From contig CAWCDT010000013.1 in NCBI GenBank assembly GCA_963794385.1, positions 36,831 through 100,830 on the forward strand: 64,000 bases of DNA, in the 5' to 3' direction. Origin of the DNA: Gaiellasilicea sp963794385 (GTDB taxonomy: Bacteria > Actinomycetota > Thermoleophilia > Gaiellales > Gaiellaceae). Within the stretch, counting starts at the first letter, position 1, and every line of letters begins with the position of its first letter. The translations under genes and the position numbers were made by a program. Positions 8,868 to 17,023 of the stretch are shown one piece after another. The notes under the pieces are model-generated. The model was not told the DNA's origin and ran no database searches. It saw only the letters and a program-made list of their open reading frames with translations.

Positions 8868-10585
8868 TTGCGCAGCTTCTCGATCGCCGGCCACGGGCGC
8901 GTGTTCACGATCTGGTCGGCCGTCAGCCACGCCCGCCGCGCCTGCGCGACGCCGAGGTCGACGTAGCGCAGCGCGTTGGCCGAGTGCGCGTCGCTCGAGA
9001 TCACGAGCCGAAGCCCGGCCTCGCCGGCGAGGCGAGCGTTCGCGTCGCGCAGGTCGAGCCGGTCCGGCTGCGAGTTGATCTCGAGGAATGTCCCGGTCTC
9101 GAGCGCGGCGTCGACCACCTTCTCCACCTCGACGGCCGACGGGTTGCGGACCCCGATGCGCCTGCTCGTCAGGTGGCCGATGCAGTCCACGTGCGGGCTC
9201 TGCATCGCCTCCAGGACGCGGCCGGTCGGCTCCTTGTCGAAGCTCGCGTGCACCGAGGCCATCACCCAGTCGAGCGGCGCGAGCAGCTCCTCGTCGAAGT
9301 CGATCTCGCCTGTCGCGCGGATGTTGACCTCGATCCCCTTCAGGATTCGGAAGGGCGCGAACCGCTCGTTGAGCGCGTCGATCTCCTCCCACTGCCGCTC
9401 GAGGCGCCCGTCCCGCAGGCGGTGCGAGTGGTCGCAGATCGCGAGGTACTCGTGCCCGAGCGACTGGGCCATGACGGCCATCTGCTCGATCGAGGCCTTG
9501 CCGTCCGACCACGTTGAATGGCAGTGCAGGTCGCCGCGGAGGTCGGACCGCTCGACGAGCATCGGCAGCTCCCGCCGGTTCTCATTTGACAGCCGCGCCG
9601 CCGCCAGCTCGCCGCCGTTCTCGCGCAGCTCCGGCGGGATGTACGCATAGCCCAGATGGGCGTAGAGCTCCTCCTCGTCGGCAGCGCGGAACTCCTCGCC
9701 CGTCTCGGTGTTCGTGACGGAGTACTCGGAGACTGAGAAGCCACGGCGGACCGCGTCCTCGCGGAGCGCGACGTTGTGCTCCTTCGAACCGGTGAAGTGC
9801 TGGAGCAGGTTTCCGTACGACTCCGGCGGCACGACGCGCAGGTCGAGACGGAGGCCCTTGACGGTGATCACGGTGGCTTTCGTGTCGCCCTTCGCGACGA
9901 CGCTCGCGACCTCGTCGCGCATCGTGAAGTGCTCGATCAGCGCCGGTGGGTCGGTCGAGGTGGCGATCACGTCGAGGTCGCGGAACGTCTCGCGGCGCCG
10001 CCGCGCCGAGCCGGCTTCGGACACCTTCACCGCGGCGGGGTGCGCCCGCAGCTCCTCGACGAGCTCGAGCAGGAACGGCAGCCCGTCGCCGAGCAGGCGC
10101 CTCGACTCGCGCGGGTCCTTCTGCTCCTCGGCGAGTGCCTTCAGGATCTTTTCCTCGCTCTTGGCGCCGAGGCCGGCGAGCGAGCGGAGCCGCTCCTGCT
10201 CGGCCGCCTCCTTCAGCTCTGCGAGGGTCGTGACGCCGAGCTCCTTCCAGATCCTGCGCGCGGTCTTCGGGCCGAGGCCGGGCAACCGCATGAACTTGAC
10301 GACGTCCTCCGGCACGACCGCCTTGCGCTTCGTCAGCGCCTCCATCTCGCCGTGCTCGACGATCTGGACGATCTTGTCCTCGATCGTCTGGCCGATCCCG
10401 GAGAGGCTCTTCGCCTTGCCCTCGAGCGCGAGCTGGGCGACCGGGCCGCCAGTCTCGCGGATCCGGGTCGCGGCGCGGCGGTACGCGAGGACGCGAAAGG
10501 AGTCCTCGCCCTCGAGCTCGCTCAGGTCGGCCAGCAGCTCGAGCTGGTCGGCGAGCTCGTCGTTCCTCGGCAGGGTCGCAGCCAC
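8864..10585 (-). CDS. polX: Family X DNA polymerase with PHP domain (PolX)
   Basis: Bacterial PolX fills short gaps in base-excision repair. The 573-residue protein has, in order: the 8-kDa-like N-terminal domain with LSGIGQTIEDKI, a helix-hairpin-helix LPGLGPKTARRI (about residues 105-120), a polymerase palm with the metal-binding DLDVI (about 205) and LDLRVVP, and a C-terminal PHP phosphoesterase beginning DLHCHSTWSDGKAS with later ICDHSH, GIEVNI and SSDAHS metal ligands. The start GTG at 10585 was chosen because sequence upstream runs into the divergent glycosyltransferase gene. It overlaps the downstream decarboxylase by 4 bp. Confidence 0.93.
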   Translation of the reverse strand: MAATLPRNDELADQLELLADLSELEGEDSFRVLAYRRAATRIRETGGPVAQLALEGKAKSLSGIGQTIEDKIVQIVEHGEMEALTKRKAVVPEDVVKFMRLPGLGPKTARRIWKELGVTTLAELKEAAEQERLRSLAGLGAKSEEKILKALAEEQKDPRESRRLLGDGLPFLLELVEELRAHPAAVKVSEAGSARRRRETFRDLDVIATSTDPPALIEHFTMRDEVASVVAKGDTKATVITVKGLRLDLRVVPPESYGNLLQHFTGSKEHNVALREDAVRRGFSVSEYSVTNTETGEEFRAADEEELYAHLGYAYIPPELRENGGELAAARLSNENRRELPMLVERSDLRGDLHCHSTWSDGKASIEQMAVMAQSLGHEYLAICDHSHRLRDGRLERQWEEIDALNERFAPFRILKGIEVNIRATGEIDFDEELLAPLDWVMASVHASFDKEPTGRVLEAMQSPHVDCIGHLTSRRIGVRNPSAVEVEKVVDAALETGTFLEINSQPDRLDLRDANARLAGEAGLRLVISSDAHSANALRYVDLGVAQARRAWLTADQIVNTRPWPAIEKLRK

Positions 10586-10604
10586 TTGTCGCGATGATAC
10601 GGAG

Positions 10605-11321
10605 GTGCGGACCCTCGTCTGCCTGCCCACCTACGACGAGCGCGAGAACCTCGAGCCGATGCTGCGCGCGCTTCGTGAGGTGCTCGGCCCGGACGACGCG
10701 GTGCTCGTGATCGACGACGACTCGCCGGACGGCACAGGCGAGCTGGCGGACCGGCTCGCGGCCGAGCTCGATTTCGTCGAGGTGCTCCACCGGCAGCGGA
10801 AGGAGGGACTCGGGCCCGCCTACCTGGCGGGCTTCCGCCGCGCTCTCGAGCGCGGCGCCGAGCTCGTGGTCGAGATGGACTGCGACTTCTCGCACGACCC
10901 GAAGGACGTGCCGCGGCTGATCGAGGCGGCGGGGGACGCCGATCTCGTGCTCGGCTCGCGCTACGTCCCCGGCGGCGGCGTCGAGAACTGGGGTCTCGTG
11001 CGTCGCGTCGTCTCCGCGGGCGGCTCGCTCTACGCGCGCTTGCTGCTCGGCGTGCCGGTGCGCGACCTCACCGGGGGCTTCAAGTGCTTCCGCCGTTCCG
11101 TGCTCGAGGCGCTCGACCTCGAGGCGGTGCACTCGAAGGGCTACGCCTTCCAGATCGAGCTGACCTACCGAGCACTGCGGCGCGGCTTCCGCGTCCGCGA
11201 GGTGCCGATCCGCTTCGTCGACCGCGAGGTCGGCGGCTCGAAGATGTCGCGGGGGATCGTGCTCGAGGCGATCTGGAAGGTGCCGCTGCTCCGGCTCGCG
11301 GCATTGGGAGGCCGGCTTTGA
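10605..11321 (+). CDS. GT2 glycosyltransferase, polyprenol-phosphate mannosyltransferase type
   Basis: This 238-residue enzyme probably transfers mannose (or another sugar) from a nucleotide sugar to polyprenol phosphate at the inner face of the membrane. It begins with the family signature LVCLPTYDERENLEPML. IDDDSPDGTGELAD and MDCDFSHDPKDVPRL are the two acidic nucleotide/metal motifs. GSRYVPGGG and LTGGFKCFRR are typical of dolichol-phosphate-mannose synthases. There is no C-terminal membrane anchor. The GTG at 10605 is only 19 bp from the divergent polX start. Its stop overlaps the thioredoxin start (TTGA). Confidence 0.9.
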   Translation: MRTLVCLPTYDERENLEPMLRALREVLGPDDAVLVIDDDSPDGTGELADRLAAELDFVEVLHRQRKEGLGPAYLAGFRRALERGAELVVEMDCDFSHDPKDVPRLIEAAGDADLVLGSRYVPGGGVENWGLVRRVVSAGGSLYARLLLGVPVRDLTGGFKCFRRSVLEALDLEAVHSKGYAFQIELTYRALRRGFRVREVPIRFVDREVGGSKMSRGIVLEAIWKVPLLRLAALGGRL

Positions 11322-11635
11322 GGGAGGTCACCGACGCGAGCTTCGAGGAGGAGGTGCTCAGTGTGGCCGGCCCGGTCATCGTCGACTTCTGGGCCCCGTG
11401 GTGCAAGCCGTGCGATGCGATCGAGCCGGTGCTCGAGGCGATCGCCGCCGAGCACGGCGTGGAGCTCGTGCGGCTGAACGTCGACGAGCACCTCGCCGTG
11501 CCTTCGCGCTACAGCGTCCTCTCGTTGCCGACAGTGATCCTGTTCGAGAGCGGCGAGCCTCGCTCGACGGTGATCGGCGCCCGCAAACGCGCCCACTACG
11601 AGCGCGAGTGGGCGACGTGGCTCAGCGCGACCTGA
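11318..11635 (+). CDS. Thioredoxin
   Basis: This is a small disulfide oxidoreductase of 105 residues. The active site is FWAPWCKPCDAI (CxxC, about residues 22-33; WCKPC instead of the common WCGPC) and the cis-Pro loop SLPTVILF is in the right place. The TTG start at 11318 overlaps the glycosyltransferase stop by 4 bp, so both genes are likely one transcription unit. The 3' end overlaps the convergent thiL gene by 14 bp. Partner proteins are not apparent from the context. Confidence 0.9.
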   Translation: MREVTDASFEEEVLSVAGPVIVDFWAPWCKPCDAIEPVLEAIAAEHGVELVRLNVDEHLAVPSRYSVLSLPTVILFESGEPRSTVIGARKRAHYEREWATWLSAT

Positions 11636-12437
11636 AGTGCTCCCAGCCGGGCAGGTCGTAGGGCTCGCCGCCGTGCAGCAGGAGAACGCCCTCGCCCGGC
11701 TCGCACCTGCCGATCACCGGGAAGCCGACCGGATCTCGCGTCGCGGCGAGGAGCTCAAAGTCCTCGCCGAAGCCGAGATCGTCCAACTCGCCCGCGAGCG
11801 GGACCGCGTCGAGGTCGACCACGATCCGGCAGCCGGAGCGGCGCGCAAGGTGGCCTGCGTCCACGGCGATCCCATCGGAGATGTCGAGCATCGCGTTCGC
11901 CACGCCGCCGAGCCGGAGACCCTCCTCCGTGCGGATCGGAGGGCGGATGAACCGCTCCTCGCGAAACGCCTTGCCGGCCGCACCGAGCGGACCCGTGACG
12001 ATCAGCTGATCGCCGGGCCTGGCGCCTGTGCGGCCGGGCACGCGCCTGGCGTGACCGAGCGCTGTGACGGAGATGTAGACCCGGTCCGCTTCTGTCATGT
12101 CGCCGCCCCGGACGGGCACTTCCGTCTCCGCGAGACCCTCGTACAGCTCCACGACCCGATCCAGCTCGACGTCACCAGGCGCCGCGAGTGTGACGAAGAG
12201 CGCTTCGGGCATGGCGGCCGACGCCGAGAGATCGCTGATGTTGACGGCGGCGGCCCGAAAACCGAGCTCGAGCCAGGACAGCCAGTCGAGCCGGAAGTGA
12301 ACTCCTTCCACCAGCGCGTCCTGGGTGACGACGAGCCCGCTGTCGAGCTGGGCGGCGTCGTGCTCGACGCCGACGATCAACTCGCGCGCCTCAAGCTCGC
12401 GCAGGAGGCCGACCTCGCCTGCGTCAGAGAGCCGCAT
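11622..12437 (-). CDS. thiL: Thiamine-monophosphate kinase
   Basis: ThiL phosphorylates thiamine monophosphate to the coenzyme thiamine diphosphate. The 271-residue protein is shorter than E. coli ThiL (about 325) but keeps the core motifs: an acidic N-terminus, VTQDALVEGVHF (Mg2+/substrate Asp), AVNISDLSASAA, PVRGGDM and LDISDGIAVDAGHLA. It is the last gene of the thiD-thiM-thiE-thiL operon and overlaps thiE by 14 bp. The TPP riboswitch upstream of thiD should control it. Confidence 0.93.
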   Translation of the reverse strand: MRLSDAGEVGLLRELEARELIVGVEHDAAQLDSGLVVTQDALVEGVHFRLDWLSWLELGFRAAAVNISDLSASAAMPEALFVTLAAPGDVELDRVVELYEGLAETEVPVRGGDMTEADRVYISVTALGHARRVPGRTGARPGDQLIVTGPLGAAGKAFREERFIRPPIRTEEGLRLGGVANAMLDISDGIAVDAGHLARRSGCRIVVDLDAVPLAGELDDLGFGEDFELLAATRDPVGFPVIGRCEPGEGVLLLHGGEPYDLPGWEHFRSR

Positions 12438-12972
12438 CGACGGCCGCCCGCAGGGCCTCGATCTCCGCGAGGGCGCGGATCACCGCCACTCCTGCCGCGC
12501 CGGCGCGGATGCACTCGGCCGCATTCGAGGCGTCGATCCCGCCGATCGCGACGACCGGTAGCGAGGTCGAGAGGCACACGTCGCGCAGGCCGTCGAGGCC
12601 GATCGGCGGCGCGGCATCCGGCTTTGACGGCGTCTCCCAGATCGGACCGGCACCGAGATAGGTGGCTCCGGAGAACTCCGCAACCGCCGCCTCCCGCCGC
12701 TTCGTCACCGAGACACCCAGTGGGATCCCGGCTTCGCGCGCCCGCTCGATCCCGGGATCCGCCTGGCCGAGGTGCACCCCGCAGCCGAGCGCGAGCGCTG
12801 CGTCGACGTCGTCGTTGACGACGAGCTCGGCGTCGAGGTCGGCGAGAGAGCGGCCGAGCTCCACTACCGCCGCGGTCGGCGCACCCTTCAGCCGAAGCTG
12901 CACGACCGTCGCGCCGCCGGCCGCGGCCCGCCGCGCGGTCTTCTCGTCGGAGACGAGCGCGTGGACTCTCAC
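12424..12972 (-). CDS. thiE: Thiamine-phosphate synthase
   Basis: ThiE joins the HMP-PP pyrimidine and THZ-P thiazole to form thiamine phosphate. The 182-residue TIM-barrel protein shows VQLRLK (beta-strand 2), VNDDVDAALALG, GVHLGQ, and the pyrophosphate-binding GPIWETPSKPDA and VVAIGGIDASNA. The N-terminus is short, starting directly at VHALVSDEK. The GTG at 12972 makes a GTGA overlap with the end of thiM. Upstream in-frame sequence to 13182 lies inside thiM. Confidence 0.92.
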   Translation of the reverse strand: MRVHALVSDEKTARRAAAGGATVVQLRLKGAPTAAVVELGRSLADLDAELVVNDDVDAALALGCGVHLGQADPGIERAREAGIPLGVSVTKRREAAVAEFSGATYLGAGPIWETPSKPDAAPPIGLDGLRDVCLSTSLPVVAIGGIDASNAAECIRAGAAGVAVIRALAEIEALRAAVDAAL

Positions 12973-13766
12973 GCCGTCTCGACCCGCGCCCGGGCGGACA
13001 GGGTCGCCGGATCGAGCGCCGCAAGCGCGTCGTAGAGCGCAACATGGAAGCTTCCCGGCCCCTTCGCCTCGGCGGCCGCGTCCTCGCCGGCGACGCCGAA
13101 GGCGACGAGCGCCTCGGCCGCGGCCTCGAACGAATCGTCCTTTCCGGTCAGGAAGCAGCCGGTGAGCGCCGTCGACATGCACCCCGTTCCCGTGATCGCG
13201 GCCAGCAGCTCATGCCCGTTCGAGACGGACGCCGAGCGCTCGCCGTCGGAGACATGGTCGACCACGCCGGTCACGGAGGCAACCACGTCGAGCGACTTGG
13301 CGGCCTCGCGCGCAAGCGCGGCTGGATCGCCGCCGGCCCCGACGGACTCGACGCCGCGCACCTCCGCTTCTGCCCCGACGAGCGTCGCGACCTCGCCCGC
13401 GTTCCCGCGCAGCACGGCGACGTCGACCGCAGCCAGGATCCGCTTCGCCGTCTCGGTGCGGTACGACGTCGCGCCGGCGCCGACCGGATCGAGGACGACG
13501 GGCACGCCCTTCTCGTTCGCCGCAGCGCCCGCGGCGAGCATCGCCTCGATCCAGCTGTCCGAGAGCGTGCCGATGTTGAGCACGAGCGCCCCCGCGAGCC
13601 CCACCATCTCGCGCACCTCCTGCTCGGCATGCGCCATCACCGGCAGCGCGCCCAGGGCGAGGATCGCATTCGCGGTCTCGTTCATGACGACGTAATTCGT
13701 GATGTTGTGGACGAGCGGCTTGCGCTCGCGGATCACGGCGAGGGTTGCGCCCGGGTCGATGCTCAT
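12969..13766 (-). CDS. thiM: Hydroxyethylthiazole kinase
   Basis: ThiM phosphorylates 5-(hydroxyethyl)-4-methylthiazole, a salvage entry to thiamine. The 265-residue sequence carries HNITNYVVMNETAN (substrate pocket), LVLNIGTL, VLDPVGAGAT and the catalytic Cys in ITGTGCMSTAL (anion hole). The ATG at 13766 lies inside the 3' arm of an 11-bp perfect hairpin and lacks a visible ribosome-binding site. A 6-codon frame on the 5' arm ends in TGA overlapping this ATG. A 133-bp gap with repeats separates it from thiD. Confidence 0.93.
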   Translation of the reverse strand: MSIDPGATLAVIRERKPLVHNITNYVVMNETANAILALGALPVMAHAEQEVREMVGLAGALVLNIGTLSDSWIEAMLAAGAAANEKGVPVVLDPVGAGATSYRTETAKRILAAVDVAVLRGNAGEVATLVGAEAEVRGVESVGAGGDPAALAREAAKSLDVVASVTGVVDHVSDGERSASVSNGHELLAAITGTGCMSTALTGCFLTGKDDSFEAAAEALVAFGVAGEDAAAEAKGPGSFHVALYDALAALDPATLSARARVETA

Positions 13767-13787
13767 GGGCCAACCTGGCCCATGAGC
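13761..13787 (-). promoter_or_regulatory. Perfect hairpin covering the thiM start codon
   Basis: The 11-base arm gctcatgggcc (13761-13771) is exactly complementary to ggcccatgagc (13777-13787), leaving a 5-base loop. In the mRNA (minus strand) the thiM ATG sits in the 3' arm. The 5' arm contains another ATG that opens a six-codon frame ending TGA, overlapping the thiM ATG as ATGA. This could gate or couple thiM translation. The hairpin is seen in the sequence; its role is inferred. Confidence 0.45.
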
Positions 13788-13799
13788 TGGGGAGGGGGC

Positions 13800-13874
13800 G
13801 TGGGGGAACCGGGAGGTTCCCCCACACGAGACTGGAAGAAGGGGGCTCGTGGGGGAAACATGGTTTCCCCCACG
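13800..13874 (-). repeat. Two REP-like palindromes between thiM and thiD
   Basis: Two palindromes with the same G5-AA/TT-C5 core lie here: gtgggggaacc...ggttcccccac at 13800-13825 and cgtgggggaaa...tttcccccacg at 13848-13874. On the minus strand the second is followed by AGCCCCCTTCTTC (13834-13847 complement). The same hairpin plus AGCCCCCTCCTTCTTC tail recurs at 62028-62071 beside rsmG, so this is a dispersed repeat family, not a gene-specific terminator. Confidence 0.75.
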
Positions 13875-13899
13875 GGAGCGGGCCGAAGGCGCGCGACGC

Positions 13900-14679
13900 T
13901 CATACGCGTCCTTTCACGTCGAGGACGTCGACAGGCCCCTCGCCGGCGCCGATCTCATGGAGGCCGTTGCGGACGGCGTCCGAGGCAGCCTCGGCCGCCC
14001 CTCGCGCCGCGTCCTCCAGCGAAAGTCCGCGCGCGAGCAACGCCGCGAGCGTCGCCGAGTGGGTGCAGCCGGCGCCGTGCGTCGCCGGCACATCGTGGCG
14101 CTCAACCGCAATCTCCACGTGCGTCTGCCCGTCGAAAAGATGGTCGACCGCGGTCTCGCCGTGGCCGCCGGTGACGAGCGCCGCCGTCGCGCCGAGCTCG
14201 ACGAGGCGCTCGGCGAGCTCCCGCCGTGACGCGCCCGAGATCCCGGTGAGCGCCTCCGCCTCGGGCAGGTTCGGCGTCACCACGGTTGCGAGCGGGAAGA
14301 GCCCGGCGACCAGCGTCTCGACGGCGTCGTCCTGCAGGAGCTGCGCGCCCGAGCTGGCGATCAGGACGGGGTCGACGACGAGCGGCACCGGGCGACTTGC
14401 GACCGCCTCCGCCACCGTCTCGACGATCTCGCGCGAGAAGAGCATGCCCGTTTTGGCTGCGTCGACGCCGATGTCGTCGAACACCGCGTCGAGCTGCGCG
14501 CGGATGAACTCGGAGGGGAGCTCGTGCACGGCCGTCACCCCGGTGGTGTTCTGCGCCGTCAGCGCGACGAGCACGCTCGACCCGTGCGCACCGGCGGCGG
14601 CAAAGGCCTTGAGGTCCGCCTGGATGCCCGCTCCGCCGCCGGAGTCGGACGTCGCAATCGTGAGGCAGCGCGGAACGAT
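13900..14679 (-). CDS. thiD: Hydroxymethylpyrimidine (phosphate) kinase, non-standard start
   Basis: ThiD phosphorylates HMP to HMP-P and HMP-PP for thiamine synthesis. Motifs: ATSDSGGGAGIQADLK (N-terminal pyrimidine site), ALTAQNTTGV, TGMLFS, VVDPVLIASSG, TPNLPEAEALTG and the catalytic Cys in HGAGCTHSA. The first in-frame ATG/GTG/TTG is GTG 14574, inside the protein and past the essential DSGGGAG motif. Upstream to the in-frame stop there is no ATG, GTG or TTG. A GGGAG lies 7 nt before an ATC at 14677-14679, my preferred start; ATT at 14656-14658 is the alternative. A sequence error hiding a normal start is possible. First gene after the TPP riboswitch. Confidence 0.88.
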   Translation of the reverse strand: MVPRCLTIATSDSGGGAGIQADLKAFAAAGAHGSSVLVALTAQNTTGVTAVHELPSEFIRAQLDAVFDDIGVDAAKTGMLFSREIVETVAEAVASRPVPLVVDPVLIASSGAQLLQDDAVETLVAGLFPLATVVTPNLPEAEALTGISGASRRELAERLVELGATAALVTGGHGETAVDHLFDGQTHVEIAVERHDVPATHGAGCTHSATLAALLARGLSLEDAARGAAEAASDAVRNGLHEIGAGEGPVDVLDVKGRV

Positions 14680-14687
14680 CTGGTACT

Positions 14688-14760
14688 CCCTTCGCCGGTG
14701 CGAACCGGATCAGGTTCGACGGGTGTGATCTCAGCCCCGTAAGGGGCACCCCGGTAGGCC
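14688..14760 (-). promoter_or_regulatory. TPP riboswitch (THI element)
   Basis: Read on the minus strand, the segment contains every conserved block of the thi box: a GGGGTGCCC 5' strand, GGGGCTGAGATCACACCC (pyrimidine-sensing CUGAGA), GAACCTGATCCGGTT (pyrophosphate helix P4/P5) and the closing CACCGGCGAAGGGA. It lies directly upstream of thiD, and its 3' end contains the GGGAG that would serve as thiD's ribosome-binding site. That suggests control of translation by hiding the Shine-Dalgarno when TPP is bound. No terminator-like U-run is visible between it and thiD. Confidence 0.95.
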
Positions 14761-14779
14761 GAAGGCTAGCGTAGAGATC

Positions 14780-17023
14780 GTGAGCACCGTTGCCCCCGCC
14801 TGGCACGACCTGCTGGCCGGAGAGGAGCTCGCCCACTTGACGGTCGAGCCGGCGCGGACGGGACGAAGCGAGCCGTTTCCGGACGACCTCGACCCGCGCG
14901 TCGCCTCCGCGCTCGTCGCGCAGGGGATCACGTCGCTCTACACCCACCAGGCCGAGACCTGGGAGGCGCTCCGCGCGGGCGGCAACGCGATCGTGACAAC
15001 GAGCACGGCCAGCGGCAAGAGCCTCGCCTTCAATCTGCCGGTACTCGACCTGCTCGCGCGCGAACCGAAGAGCAGGGCGCTCTATCTCTACCCGACGAAG
15101 GCGCTCTCGCAGGACCAGGCGCGCGCTCTCGGCGCGTTCGGCGTCAAGGGCGTGAAGCCGGCCATCTACGACGGCGACACCGAGACCGAGCGGCGCTGGC
15201 AGATCCGCAGGTGGGCGAACGTGATCCTGACGAACCCGGACATGCTCCACGTCGGCGTGCTGCCGCACCACGACCGCTGGGGCGACGTGCTCGCGAACCT
15301 CCGTTACGTCGTCGTCGACGAGGCGCACGTCTACCGCGGCGTGTTCGGCTCGCACGTGGCGAACGTGCTCCGGCGACTGCGCCGGCTCGCGCGCGCGTAC
15401 GACTCCGAGCCGCAGTTCGTGCTCGCCTCGGCGACGATCGCAAACGCTGCCCACCTCGCCGAGTCGCTGCTCGGCGAGCCGGCCGTCGTCGTCGACAGCG
15501 ACGCGGCGCCGGCGACCGAGCGGACGATCGCGCTCTGGAACCCGGAGCTGATCGATGAGGAGCTCGGCCAGCGCGCGAGCGCGCTCGGCGACGCGTCGCG
15601 CCTGCTCGCGACCTTCGTCGAGCGCGGCCTGCGGACAATCTGCTTCGCCAAGAGCCGCAAGGCTGTCGAGCTGATCCACCGCTTCGCCTCAGATCGGCTC
15701 GATCCCGAGCTCGCTGCGCGCCTCGCTCCCTACCGCGCCGGTTACACGCCTTCACAGCGCCGCGAGATCGAGCAGCGGCTCGTGGCCGGCGAGCTGCTCG
15801 GCGTTTCGGCAACCGACGCGCTCGAGCTCGGCATCGACATCGGCACGCTCGATTGTGCGATCTCGGTCGGCTTCCCCGGCACGGTCAGCTCGCTACGGCA
15901 GCAGTGGGGCCGGGCGGGCCGGCGCAGCCCGGGCCTCGCGGTCCTCGTCGCCAGCGAGGACGCGCTCGACCAGTACTTCATGCGCGAGCCGGAAACCCTG
16001 CTCGGCCGAACCGTGGAGGCGGCCCTCCTCGACCACGCGAACCCGCGCGTCCTGGACGGCCACGTGCTCTCGGCCGCCTTCGAGGGGCCGATCGACGAGG
16101 CAGACGCCGCGACCTTAGGCACGGAGACGCTGGAGCGCGCAGCGGTACTCCCGGAGCTGAAAAAGACGGACGCGGGCTATGTCTGGGCCGGAACCGACTA
16201 TCCGGCCGCGCGCGTCCTGCTCAGGTCGGGCGAGCTCGACTCGTTCACCGTCGTCGACGTCGAGACCGGCACCGTGCTCGGGCTCGTCGAGCGCTCGCGC
16301 GCCTACTCGACCGTCCACGACGGCGCCGTCTATCTCCATCTCGGTGCGCAGCACGTCGTCAAGCGGCTCGACGTCGACGGCCGCGTCGCGCTCGTCGCAC
16401 GCGTCGACGTGGACTGGTACACGCAGGCGAAGAAGGAGACGCAGACCTCGATCGTCGAGCCTCTGCGGCTCGAGCACCGGCTCGGGCTCGAGCTCCACCA
16501 CGGCCGCGTCTCCGTCACCGAGCGGGTGATCGGGTACCAGCGCAAGTCGATCAGCGGCGGGGACACGCTCGAGACGGTTCCGCTCGACCTTCCCGAGACG
16601 AGCTTCGAGACCGAAGCGGTCTGGTTCTGTCCCACGGCCGCCCAGCTCGAAGGTCTCGAGGAGATGCCGAAGCTGCTCTCCTCCCTCCACGCGGCCGAGC
16701 ACTCGCTGATCGCGCTCCTGCCGCTGTGGGCGATGTGCGACCGCTGGGACATCGGCGGCCTCTCGACGAACGTGCACTACCAGACCGGGCTGCCGACGAT
16801 CTTCGTCTACGACGGCCACGCCGGCGGCGTCGGGATCACGGAGCGCGGCTTCGAGCGCTTCGAGGGCTGGGTCGAGGACACGGCGAAGATGCTCGCCGGC
16901 TGCCCGTGCGCCGAGGGCTGCCCATCGTGCGTCCAGAGCCCGAAGTGCGGCAACCTGAACGACTACCTCGACAAGGACGGCGCGCTCACGCTGCTGCGCC
17001 GGCTCCTCGCTCATGAGGCCTGA
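14780..17023 (+). CDS. DEAD/DEAH-box helicase with C-terminal Zn-binding MZB (DUF1998) domain, MrfA/Hrq1-like
   Basis: This is an SF2 DNA helicase of 747 residues, related to Bacillus MrfA (mitomycin repair) and yeast Hrq1. Motifs: THQAETWEAL (Q-like), TSTASGKSLAF (Walker A), YPTKALSQDQ (Ia), VVVDEAHVYRG (DEAH), LASATIANA (III), CFAKSRKAVELI (IV) and SVGFPGTVSSLRQQWGRAGR (V/VI). The C-terminal domain ends in CPCAEGCPSCVQSPKCG, four spaced Cys expected to bind zinc. The GTG start at 14780 faces away from the thiamine operon. The 3' end overlaps a convergent membrane-protein gene by 38 bp. A DNA-repair role is inferred from the family. Confidence 0.92.
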   Translation: MSTVAPAWHDLLAGEELAHLTVEPARTGRSEPFPDDLDPRVASALVAQGITSLYTHQAETWEALRAGGNAIVTTSTASGKSLAFNLPVLDLLAREPKSRALYLYPTKALSQDQARALGAFGVKGVKPAIYDGDTETERRWQIRRWANVILTNPDMLHVGVLPHHDRWGDVLANLRYVVVDEAHVYRGVFGSHVANVLRRLRRLARAYDSEPQFVLASATIANAAHLAESLLGEPAVVVDSDAAPATERTIALWNPELIDEELGQRASALGDASRLLATFVERGLRTICFAKSRKAVELIHRFASDRLDPELAARLAPYRAGYTPSQRREIEQRLVAGELLGVSATDALELGIDIGTLDCAISVGFPGTVSSLRQQWGRAGRRSPGLAVLVASEDALDQYFMREPETLLGRTVEAALLDHANPRVLDGHVLSAAFEGPIDEADAATLGTETLERAAVLPELKKTDAGYVWAGTDYPAARVLLRSGELDSFTVVDVETGTVLGLVERSRAYSTVHDGAVYLHLGAQHVVKRLDVDGRVALVARVDVDWYTQAKKETQTSIVEPLRLEHRLGLELHHGRVSVTERVIGYQRKSISGGDTLETVPLDLPETSFETEAVWFCPTAAQLEGLEEMPKLLSSLHAAEHSLIALLPLWAMCDRWDIGGLSTNVHYQTGLPTIFVYDGHAGGVGITERGFERFEGWVEDTAKMLAGCPCAEGCPSCVQSPKCGNLNDYLDKDGALTLLRRLLAHEA

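Noticed and set aside
10212..10600. Possible upstream extension of the glycosyltransferase frame
   Set aside because: It is antisense to polX and has no GT2 similarity; the GTG at 10605 begins right before the family motif.
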